Assembly: GCA_934728205.1 (NCBI GenBank)
Contig: CAKVEH010000081.1
Location: forward strand, 1 to 6,177
Direction of reading: 5' to 3'
Source of the DNA: an uncultured Helicobacteraceae bacterium
Lineage (GTDB): Bacteria > Campylobacterota > Campylobacteria > Campylobacterales > Helicobacteraceae
Length of the DNA stretch: 6,177 nt
Part shown: in pieces, positions 1-5,690 of the stretch
Position numbering within the stretch: position 1 is the first letter of the stretch
Layout: each line of letters starts with the position of its first letter
The notes under the pieces: model-generated
Told to the model about the DNA's origin: nothing
The model's input: the letters and a program-made list of their open reading frames with translations, nothing else
The model's database searches: none
Position numbers and translations under genes: made by a program

Positions 1-223
1 AAATCGTAGGAATCGCATTGCCAAACAAAAACGCGCAGATAATGATAACCGCGAGAATGCAGACAATCGCGCTAAAGCCAAACATTGCGCGCATTATGGA
101 TTCTACGCTATAACACTCACGCGCAAAGATTTTCAGTCTTGGCGCGTTTTGGTGATATTTGTGGGCTACAAATCTCTGCAAGATTTTGCCCTGCTGTTTT
201 AGCGTTTTTTTCTTTTTTGGCAT
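1..223 (-). CDS. pstC: PstC, phosphate ABC transporter permease (N-terminal part; gene continues past the left edge)
   Basis: This is the first 74 codons of a gene running leftwards out of the window. It starts at ATG (223-221) with AGGA seven bases upstream. The peptide opens with a Lys-rich cytoplasmic stretch (MPKKKKTLKQQGK). A short amphipathic region follows, with the ESIMRAMFGFSA stretch at about residues 41-52. Then comes a hydrophobic segment at about residues 50-68, ending in FLFGNAIPTI. A basic leader, then one membrane helix, then a Gly/Pro turn is how PstC proteins begin. In the family, PstC pairs with PstA to form the inner-membrane channel that takes phosphate from PstS, powered by PstB. 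Position supports the call: it is the next gene after pstS on the same strand, 157 bp downstream. That gap holds palindromic repeats, so co-transcription with possible attenuation is likely. The permease domain itself is outside the window, so the identification rests on the N-terminus and context. Confidence 0.82.
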   Translation of the reverse strand, partial: MPKKKKTLKQQGKILQRFVAHKYHQNAPRLKIFARECYSVESIMRAMFGFSAIVCILAVIIICAFLFGNAIPTI

Positions 224-254
224 TGTTTTTCCTAGTTTTATGTTTTTATTGTTT

Positions 255-375
255 TGTCATATTGAGGGCTTTTAAGCCTAAAATCTCCAAATCATTGCGA
301 GAAATCGCACTTTTTATGAGCGACTTCGTGGCAATCTATTGTCATTTTGAGCGAATGCGAAAACCTCTAGATTCT
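255..375. repeat. Cluster of short interspersed palindromic (REP-like) repeats between pstS and pstC
   Basis: The pstS-pstC gap contains two related units on the plus strand. One begins TGTCATATTGAG (about 255-288) and ends in AAAATCTC. The other begins TGTCATTTTGAGCGAA (340-375) and ends in AAAACCTCTAGATTCT. Between them lies an imperfect palindrome (294-335) that starts CATTGCGAG and ends CGTGGCAATC. CATTGCGAG ... GGCAATC and GTCATTTTGAGCGAA are, from memory, typical of dispersed non-coding repeats in many bacterial genomes. The first unit also has an internal GGCTT/AAGCC hairpin. No protein-coding frame is evident. Lying inside an apparent operon, the repeats could reduce read-through into pstC or stabilise the 3' end of the pstS message. 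That role is inferred, and genome-wide copy number cannot be seen here. Confidence 0.6.
294..335. other. Imperfect palindrome that can form a hairpin in the pstS-pstC gap
   Basis: The left arm at 294-308 (ATTGCGAGAAATCGC) pairs with the right arm at 320-335 (GCGACTTCGTGGCAAT) with one bulge and two mismatches, leaving an 11-base loop. In RNA from the minus-strand operon this would be a stable stem just after the pstS stop codon. No uninterrupted U-tract follows it on the minus strand, so it does not look like a classical intrinsic terminator. Processing, mRNA stabilisation or partial attenuation is more likely. Confidence 0.55.
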
Positions 376-380
376 AAAAT

Positions 381-1265
381 TTACTTCCCCAAATCTTCCC
401 ATTTGGTGGTTTTCCCGCTAAAAATCTCTTTGACTTGCGTCTTGCTTAGGCTAGTGATTTTACTTTGTGGATTGACTATCACAGCTAGTCCATCGATTGC
501 TAGCACTTCGGCTTTTAGCCCTGTGCTTAGCTCGCTCTCTTTTAGCTCACGGCTTACCATTCCTATGTCTGCGATTCCTTGCAGGATAGAGTTTATCCCT
601 GTGGTAGAATCTGATTGCAAAATCTCAATCTCCACGCTTGGATTTTGCGCCTTGTAAGATTCTTTTAGCTTTTCCATTAGCGGAGTAATCGAGCTTGAAC
701 CAGCCACCACGATTTTACCATTTAGCTTTTTGCTCGTTACTTTTTTGACATCTAGTGGAATGTATCCTGCCTTGCTAATCACCTCAGCATTTGCCTTGCT
801 AAAGTCTAAAAAGTCCCGCACTAATGCAAGTTTATCCCCGCTTAAACCCTTTGTTACGACATTAAAAGGGCGCGAAATGGTGTATTTTTTAATCTTGATG
901 TTTGCTACACTTGGTTCAACACCATCGATTTGCACGCCTTTTACCATTGATTTTAGCGAGCCCAAAGAGACATAGCCTATGGCGTTTTTGTCCTTTGCGA
1001 TGCTTTGAAGCATTACCGCTGTGGAGTTGGTAATCTCGGCTTTTAAAGTTGTGGTATCGATTTTTTTGCCATTTTTGGATTCCAAAAGCCCAAAAATCTC
1101 CACAAACGCTCCGCGTGTGCCCGAGCCATCTTCACGCGAGATGACATTTATTTTGCCTTTTTGCTCCGCTGCCTTGAGGCTATTTAAGCCAAAACACATT
1201 GCTACTAAGGCGATTAAGCCCATCATTTGTGCGACTTTTGTTAATTTTACAATCGCTTTCATCAT
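381..1265 (-). CDS. pstS: PstS, periplasmic phosphate-binding protein of an ABC transporter, with circularly permuted domain order
   Basis: This 294-residue protein begins with a Sec signal peptide: basic residues then a hydrophobic core at about 14-30, with likely cleavage near LKA-AEQ (31-34). It would capture phosphate in the periplasm and pass it to PstC/PstA. Phosphate-loop motifs of the PBP-like family are present: ISREDGSGTRGAF (42-54), NAIGYVSLGSL (94-104), SRPF (131-134), GYIPLD (167-172), VAGSSSITPLMEKLK (187-201), IGMVSRELK (234-242), AVIVNP (261-266) and the hinge EIFSGKTTKWEDLG (280-293). In the usual family order the VAGSxSxTP half comes first and the SREDGSGTR half second; here they are swapped, as in a circular permutation cut at the hinge. 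Total length (about 260 mature residues) equals one complete binding protein, so it is not a fragment. Two consecutive ATGs (1265, 1262) follow GGAG (1271-1268). The second has the better spacing, so the protein may start one Met later. pstC follows on the same strand. Confidence 0.88.
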   Translation of the reverse strand: MMKAIVKLTKVAQMMGLIALVAMCFGLNSLKAAEQKGKINVISREDGSGTRGAFVEIFGLLESKNGKKIDTTTLKAEITNSTAVMLQSIAKDKNAIGYVSLGSLKSMVKGVQIDGVEPSVANIKIKKYTISRPFNVVTKGLSGDKLALVRDFLDFSKANAEVISKAGYIPLDVKKVTSKKLNGKIVVAGSSSITPLMEKLKESYKAQNPSVEIEILQSDSTTGINSILQGIADIGMVSRELKESELSTGLKAEVLAIDGLAVIVNPQSKITSLSKTQVKEIFSGKTTKWEDLGK

Positions 1266-1314
1266 TGCTCCTTTTTGTTTTAAGATTTTGCGAAGTTTGT
1301 GTAAATGCTAGCAA

Positions 1315-1328
1315 CGCGATATGTCGCG
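1315..1328. other. Small perfect inverted repeat in the pstS leader region
   Basis: CGCGA (1315-1319) and TCGCG (1324-1328) are exact complements around the loop TATG, about 50 bp upstream of the pstS start. If transcription of pstS begins near the PHO-box-like repeat, this would be a short hairpin in the 5' untranslated region. It could also be a regulator half-site pair. Nothing in the sequence decides between these. Confidence 0.3.
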
Positions 1329-1397
1329 CTTAGATTGCAATAACACAACCAACACGAGCGAAATCATAACAACGCAATGTAAGAGCAACACACAGGG

Positions 1398-1419
1398 TTT
1401 TGTAAAATGTTTGTAAAAT
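1398..1419. promoter_or_regulatory. Candidate PHO box: tandem direct repeat with 11-bp period in the divergent pstS / regulator promoter region
   Basis: TTTGTAAAAT occurs exactly twice, at 1399-1408 and 1410-1419, one base apart. This gives an 11-bp repeat period, so both copies face the same side of the helix, as expected for an OmpR/PhoB-type dimer binding head to tail. The PHO box reported for the C. jejuni PhosR system is, from memory, GTTTCNAAAANGTTTC. Positions 1398-1413 match it at 11 of 14 fixed bases. The site lies 132 bp upstream of pstS and 94 bp upstream of the response-regulator gene, so it could serve either or both. Possible -10 elements are TATGAT on the minus strand (1368-1363) and TAAAAT on the plus strand (1456-1461), but neither sits at the ideal distance, so transcription starts are unresolved. 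Confidence 0.6.
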
Positions 1420-1513
1420 CTGCTTTTGCGAGAGATTTTGGATAAGAAAAAAGGCTAAAATTTCAACAAATCCCACTCATACCAAAAAGAACAAAAATAA
1501 AAATGGAGGAAAA

Positions 1514-2317
1514 ATGGCGCAAGATACAATGCTAACGCACAATATAGGACAGAATCTAACTCAAGCCCATAGTCAAAACGCGCTACAAAATAGCGCGCAA
1601 GAGAGCAATCCCGCGACAAAAAAGACGCAATATAACGCCCAAAATCTTGTCTATATTCTAGAAGATGACAAAAATATCGCCGAGCTTGTGGCGTATGCGC
1701 TAAAAAATAGCAATCTAGATTCTGTAATGTTTGAAAACGCGACTGGCCTTTATAGCGCACTAAAAGCGCAGATTCCCCAAGTGTTGATTTGTGATATTAT
1801 GCTCCCAAATGAAAATGGGCTATCCGTGATACAATCGCTTAAATCAAACCCCAAATACAAAGACATCGCTATCATCGTGCTTAGTGCGCTAGGAAGCGAA
1901 TATGACAAAGTAAGCGGGCTAGATTTGGGCGCAGATGATTATCTCACAAAGCCATTTTCCGCCTTAGAGCTAATCGCACGAGTAAAGGCTCAAATACGCC
2001 GAAACAACGCCTCCCCACAAAGCAAAATCTTGCAATACAAAGGGTTAAAAATACAGCCAAACTCGCATAAAATCAGTGTCGATGAACAAGAATGCCACCT
2101 CACAAACAAAGAATTTGAGTTGCTTCTTTTGCTTTTTACCCACCAAAATAATATTTTTAGCAAAGATGAGCTACTTGAATCTGTATGGGGATACAGCTTG
2201 GAAAACACGCGCACGGTGGATATGCACATAAGCTCACTTCGCACAAAGCTAGGAGAGTATGGCAAATGTATCACAAATATTCGCTCTGTGGGGTATCGAT
2301 TTGATGAGGTTTTATAA
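1514..2317 (+). CDS. OmpR/PhoB-family response regulator, probable phosphate-starvation regulator
   Basis: The protein has 267 residues. A receiver domain (about 44-163) has the acidic pocket E50-D51-D52, phospho-acceptor D94 in ICDIMLP, the switch Ser124 and K146 in LTKPF. A winged-helix trans_reg_C domain (about 172-267) contains LTNKEFELLLLL, the recognition-helix region ENTRTVDMHISSLRTKL and the closing IRSVGYRF. Phosphorylation by the adjacent kinase should promote dimerisation on tandem repeats. The divergent pst genes and the 11-bp-period repeat upstream suggest a PhoB/PhosR role, but the domain family alone does not prove the signal. The ATG at 1514 follows a strong GGAGG with four-base spacing. 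This start adds about 42 residues rich in Gln, Asn, Ala and Ser before the receiver, so the protein is longer than the usual 220-235. No Met occurs between residue 6 and residue 72, so the extension appears real. The gene overlaps the kinase gene. Confidence 0.88.
   Translation: MAQDTMLTHNIGQNLTQAHSQNALQNSAQESNPATKKTQYNAQNLVYILEDDKNIAELVAYALKNSNLDSVMFENATGLYSALKAQIPQVLICDIMLPNENGLSVIQSLKSNPKYKDIAIIVLSALGSEYDKVSGLDLGADDYLTKPFSALELIARVKAQIRRNNASPQSKILQYKGLKIQPNSHKISVDEQECHLTNKEFELLLLLFTHQNNIFSKDELLESVWGYSLENTRTVDMHISSLRTKLGEYGKCITNIRSVGYRFDEVL
1580..1596. other. Perfect stem-loop inside the N-terminal extension of the regulator gene
   Basis: GCGCTA (1580-1585) and TAGCGC (1591-1596) are exact complements around the loop CAAAA, about 66 bases after the start codon. 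It may simply reflect codon choice in the Gln/Asn-rich extension, but it could also form an mRNA hairpin early in the message. No function can be assigned from the sequence. Confidence 0.3.
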
Positions 2318-4145
2318 ATGCCTTCAACAAAGCCAACAAAGCCAAAATCCCCATAAAATCTACAAGCCAAAGAGTTTATCGCGCAGGCTTGTGGCGTGGA
2401 TTTTTGGGCTTATCGTGGCGGCGCAATCTCTTAGCATACTCATTAGTGCAGTGTTTTTGCACCAAGCACACAGGGAGGAGCAATTTAGCGAGCTAGAACA
2501 ATACGCAAGCGAACTCGCAATATCGCTAGGGCAAAGCCTTGCGCAAAATCTATTTTTTGATAAGCTAGATTCTCCCTATCGTGTGAGCGTGATTGAGCTA
2601 AGTGGAGAAGTGATTTTTGATAATAGGCTTAATATCGCAAACTTAGATAATCACTTAGAGCGCGAGGAAGTGCAAAATCTCGTGCAAGGTAGGGGCAGTA
2701 GGGCTGTGCGCCTTTCAGATTCAGAATTTAAAGAAAATCTATATTTTGCGCGCTTTGTGGAGGCAGATTTACGCGTGGATTCTCACGCACAATCCACGCC
2801 ACAAACGCTTATTTTACGCATTAGCACGGAAAAAGATTCACTTTTTGTTGTGCTAAAAGATTTTGTGCCACTCTTTGCCACACTGCTAGTTTTTAGCGCG
2901 ATTGTTAGCGTGGCTCTTGGCTTTTTGCTTACACGCACTATTTTGCAACCCATTAAAAATATCGATTTGTCCCACCCCATTCGCACCAACCCTTACACCG
3001 AGCTACACATTTTTATGCAGCGCATCTCCAAGCAAAAAGGCAAAATCAAAAAGCAATTAAAGCACATAAAGCAGGGCAAATTGCGCTTTGAGCTTATCAC
3101 GCAAAATATGAATGAGGGCTTTTTAGTCCTTGATAGCGCGGGCAATATCACGCAATGCAATGAGAAGGCATTGCAGATTTTGCGTTTAACGCCAAATATA
3201 CAGCATATCAATATTTTTGCGTTTTTGCGTGAGTTTGGCAATGCGGTGCAAAATAGCATAGATTCTGGAAATGAAGCCTTTGAAATCAGCATAAACGAGT
3301 ATTTTTGCCACACGATTTGTATGCCGATTTTTGTCAAAAACAGCCTTAAGGCGATAATGATTTTGCTCTTTGATAAAAGTGCCCAGCGCGATATTTTGGC
3401 ATTGCGAAAGGAGTTTAGCGCAAATGTAACCCACGAGTTAAAAACGCCTCTATCTGTGATACTCACAAGCAGTGAAATGCTATGCAGTGGGCTAGTGCAA
3501 GAGTGCGACAAAGAGGAATTTATCGCTAAAATCTACGCAGAATCTAAGCGACTCTTAAAGCTAGTTGATAAGATTTTGAAAATCTCGTTTTTGGATAATG
3601 CCTTAGATAAAAATGGCGGTGAAAAAGAGCGCGTCCAGCTCGCAAGTGTGGTAAAGCAGATTTTGCCAAATATTGAAAATTTGGCGCGTGAAAAGGGGGT
3701 AAAATGCGAATTTGTGGAGTGCGAAATGGGGGTGCAAGAGATTTTGGGAATCCCTGCGTTGCTTGAAGATATGGTGTATAATTTGTGTGAAAATGCGATT
3801 AAATATAGTGGCAAAAATGGCGTGGTGAAAATTATTTTGGAGCGTGAGAAAGATTTTGAGAGTGGAGGAAACAGCGAGAAAACGAGCAAGACTTTGGACG
3901 AAAGTGGCGCAAGTGGTGATAATGGCGTGGTTTTGCGCGTGGTGGATAATGGCATAGGAATCGCACCAAATGAATGCGAGCGAATCTTTGAGCGATTTTA
4001 CTGCGTGGATAAGTCGCGCTCTAAAAATTTGGGTGGCAATGGCTTGGGGCTTGCGATAGTAAAGCGAATCGCAAAAATCCACAATGCCAAAATCGCTGTG
4101 CATAGCGAACTAGGGAGGGGGAGTGAATTTGTGGTAAGGTTTTAA
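2304..4145 (+). CDS. PhoR-like membrane sensor histidine kinase, probable phosphate-starvation sensor
   Basis: From the ATG at 2304 the protein has 613 residues: a short cytoplasmic N-terminus; membrane helix 1 (about 30-52); a periplasmic domain (about 53-185); membrane helix 2 (about 187-211); a HAMP-like linker with ILQPIKNI; a PAS-type domain (about 261-360, NMNEGFLVLDSAGNITQCNE); a HisKA dimerisation domain with phospho-acceptor H377 in FSANVTHELKTPL; and an ATPase domain with N-box N493/N497, G1 box DNGIG (548-552), F-box FERF (562-565) and G2 box GGNGLGLAIV (577-586). All catalytic motifs are present. It should autophosphorylate and pass phosphate to the regulator encoded just upstream. 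A low-complexity Ser/Gly/Glu insert (about 514-541) lies between the N and G1 boxes. The start is uncertain. ATG 2304 overlaps the regulator stop by 14 bp, which suggests translational coupling. An in-frame ATG at 2259 has AGGAG only three bases upstream and would add 15 residues with a 59-bp overlap. Confidence 0.88.
   Translation: MRFYKCLQQSQQSQNPHKIYKPKSLSRRLVAWIFGLIVAAQSLSILISAVFLHQAHREEQFSELEQYASELAISLGQSLAQNLFFDKLDSPYRVSVIELSGEVIFDNRLNIANLDNHLEREEVQNLVQGRGSRAVRLSDSEFKENLYFARFVEADLRVDSHAQSTPQTLILRISTEKDSLFVVLKDFVPLFATLLVFSAIVSVALGFLLTRTILQPIKNIDLSHPIRTNPYTELHIFMQRISKQKGKIKKQLKHIKQGKLRFELITQNMNEGFLVLDSAGNITQCNEKALQILRLTPNIQHINIFAFLREFGNAVQNSIDSGNEAFEISINEYFCHTICMPIFVKNSLKAIMILLFDKSAQRDILALRKEFSANVTHELKTPLSVILTSSEMLCSGLVQECDKEEFIAKIYAESKRLLKLVDKILKISFLDNALDKNGGEKERVQLASVVKQILPNIENLAREKGVKCEFVECEMGVQEILGIPALLEDMVYNLCENAIKYSGKNGVVKIILEREKDFESGGNSEKTSKTLDESGASGDNGVVLRVVDNGIGIAPNECERIFERFYCVDKSRSKNLGGNGLGLAIVKRIAKIHNAKIAVHSELGRGSEFVVRF
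2325..2342. repeat. 9-bp tandem duplication in the kinase N-terminus
   Basis: CAACAAAGC is repeated exactly twice in tandem, in the kinase reading frame, encoding QQSQQS just before the basic stretch that precedes membrane helix 1. Because the unit is three codons, gain or loss of copies would keep the frame. The effect on the protein is probably minor. Confidence 0.6.
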
Positions 4146-4197
4146 GTAGCATCTAAAATTGCCATATTTGCTTGTTGGTATCGCAAGAATCTCATAA

Positions 4198-5055
4198 TTT
4201 TTACATTGCAAAATCGCGGATTTTAGCTTTGCCTGCTATCATTGTATTGTTTTTGAAAAACGCAATTTTGGCGACATTATTCCCAAAGACTCTCTTTTGC
4301 CACCGAAGTATTCTTTGAGCGCGAGAATCTCAAGCCAAGCTAAAGCCACATCAAGCATAAATAGCGTGGAGTATAGCTTTATTTTAGCATTGTAAATTTG
4401 CAAAATGGCTTAGTGGAGTGGGATTATATCGAGCGGATTAAAAAGAGTGCTAAAGCCCCACTGCCTAATTTTAAAGACGCAAAAATCACGCAATCCAAAT
4501 ACGGGCAAGCCTGCCTAAAATCCGCTAAAAGTAAAAAATAAACCTAAGCACAAAAGAGGCTTGCGAAGTGGCGATTATTGAGATTTGGCAAAAATAGCTT
4601 TGCTAGTATTATAGAGCAAGCCAAAAGTGAGAATCTAGAGCCTTAAGGCGTTACAAAAAATCGCACAATGTGAAGCCAATATCCCGCATTCGTGCGATGC
4701 GGCGGCATTTAACTATCATTATGGATGGCAAGGTGCGGTAAAAAACCAAACAAAAGCATCGCAATACTATAAAAAGGCTTGTGATTTGGGGTATTTGTAT
4801 TCGTGCTATATCTTAGGAATGTATCAAGTGCAAGGTTATGGGCAGGGTGCAAAAGATATGCGCGAAGCTCTAAAAAATACACTAAAAGCGTGCAATGCCG
4901 ACCCCGTGCGAGAATGTGAGGCGATAAACAGACTCGACCCTGCAAAAAGGACACAACAACAATGCGTAACGCAAGGCAAGCTAGTCGCAGGAAGCGCGTG
5001 CGCTAAAATGTCAGCAGTATCACCACTATCAAGCGCAAGTCGTAATTTTCCATAA
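4198..5055 (+). pseudogene. Decayed Sel1-like repeat (SLR/Hcp-type) protein gene with about four frameshifts
   Basis: Coding-like sequence jumps between frames. The segments are 4198-4392 (NFGDIIPKDSLLPPKYS...), about 4393-4538 (NGLVEWDYIERIKKSAKAPL, then YGQACLKSAKSKK), about 4539-4592 (INLSTKEACEVAIIEIWQ), about 4593-4640 (NSFASIIEQAKSENLE) and about 4642-5055 (LKALQKIAQCEANIPHSCDA onward). Each switch is fixed by one apparent indel: a missing base near 4390, one missing A in the A-run at 4533-4538, one extra A in 4590-4594, and one extra C at 4641-4642. The last segment contains a clear Sel1-like repeat (KASQYYKKACDLGYLYSCYI, then LGMYQVQGYGQG) and spaced Cys residues, as in secreted Helicobacter cysteine-rich proteins. 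The original probably had about 280 residues or more. No start codon with a ribosome site is visible, and the first segment is the least certain to belong. No signal peptide is recognisable. The remnant ends 18 bp from the convergent ClbS-like gene. Confidence 0.7.
4208..4227. other. Short inverted repeat downstream of the kinase gene
   Basis: AAAATC (4210-4215) and GATTTT (4219-4224) pair around GCG, extended by GC/GC with one bulged A. It lies about 65 bp past the kinase stop. It is AT-rich with no clean U-tract, so it is at best a weak terminator-like hairpin for the two-component operon. It also falls within the first part of the decayed coding region described next. Confidence 0.2.
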
Positions 5056-5073
5056 TAAATCCGTTTAGTGTTA

Positions 5074-5619
5074 TTAGATTTTGTCCTTTAAACCCATTTT
5101 TAGCTGCTTTGTCGCCCACGCATAGTGGCTAGAAGTGCTTGAAATCATATATGAGGCGAGCGCGTTTGCCCCCGTGAAGCTAAAACGTCCCTTGTCAAAT
5201 AGCTCATCATTGCTAAAGCACTCAGCAAGGCTTATAATTCTGCTATGGCTTGTTTGCAGGGAATCTAGCGCGTCTTGCAAGCTCGTGCTTTGGTGCTTTT
5301 GCCAAATCTCTACATTGAGCTGCGGATAAGTGCGCCAATTATACGGGGGAGGTAGAAATGGCACAATCTCTGGCTTTTGCGTGAATTTTTCGCCCTCGCG
5401 TTCCAAATTATTGATGATAAAATCCTCTAGCATTATATGCCATTCATAGAGGTGGATAAGCACATCGCGGGCGTTTTTATCGCGTGTATTATCACGCATT
5501 GGGCGGGCAAAATCCCTCTCCAACATATCGCTAGGCGTGCTTTGGATAAGCCCAAAAAGCTTGGCAAACTCATCACTCATCGCTGACAATAACTCATCTT
5601 TATTGTGCGGGCGTGGCAT
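5074..5619 (-). CDS. ClbS/DfsB-family four-helix-bundle protein (DUF1706; colibactin self-resistance-like)
   Basis: This 181-residue cytoplasmic protein has no signal peptide or membrane helix. Family hallmarks, recognised from memory, appear in order: an N-terminal MPRPHNKDELLSAM; RDKNARDVLIHLYEWHIML (46-64); PPYNWRTYPQLNVEIWQKHQ (91-110); SLQDALDSLQTSHSRI (113-128); FSNDELFDKGRFSFTG (135-150); and SYMISSTSSHYAWATKQL (156-173). Length is normal for the family. The founding member, E. coli ClbS, protects producers of the genotoxin colibactin by hydrolysing its cyclopropane warhead. Many homologues exist in bacteria without colibactin genes, and their substrates are unknown, so only the family is firm here. 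The ATG at 5619 follows AAGGA with suitable spacing (six bases). The gene appears to be a single transcription unit: its own promoter lies upstream, just past the rnhA frame, and it converges with the pseudogene to its left. The family belongs to the wider DinB-like fold. Confidence 0.85.
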   Translation of the reverse strand: MPRPHNKDELLSAMSDEFAKLFGLIQSTPSDMLERDFARPMRDNTRDKNARDVLIHLYEWHIMLEDFIINNLEREGEKFTQKPEIVPFLPPPYNWRTYPQLNVEIWQKHQSTSLQDALDSLQTSHSRIISLAECFSNDELFDKGRFSFTGANALASYMISSTSSHYAWATKQLKMGLKDKI

Positions 5620-5690
5620 ATTGATTCCTTTGTGTTAGATTTTAAGCTAGATTCTTGCATTTAGTGTGAATTTAGCGCAAAATTGCGGAC

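Noticed and set aside
255..375. CRISPR-like array in the pstS-pstC gap.
   Set aside because: There are only two divergent copies with no regular spacers, and the palindrome between them is a different sequence, so dispersed repeats are the better description.
85..657. Plus-strand open frame of 190 codons with hydrophobic segments, opposite pstS and pstC.
   Set aside because: It lies across the antisense of the pstC start, the repeat cluster and the pstS 3' end. Its hydrophobic stretches mirror the TTT-rich complement, it has no convincing ribosome site, and it matches no family I recognise.
1188..1200. Lipoprotein signal in PstS (Cys24 in LVAMC).
   Set aside because: Met at the -1 position does not fit a lipobox, and a normal signal-peptidase site further on (LKA-AEQ) fits better.
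2993..4103. Several minus-strand open frames of 80-170 codons opposite the kinase gene.
   Set aside because: They are antisense to strongly conserved kinase motifs, overlap each other in different frames and lack ribosome sites.
4786..5055. A small stand-alone gene starting at TTG 4786.
   Set aside because: The same frame is open upstream to 4639 and carries the start of the same Sel1-like repeat, and no ribosome site precedes the TTG. It is the 3' part of the decayed gene.
5040..5080. Bidirectional terminator between the Sel1 pseudogene and the ClbS-like gene.
   Set aside because: No inverted repeat with a GC stem and a U-tract is visible in this 18-bp gap or its edges.
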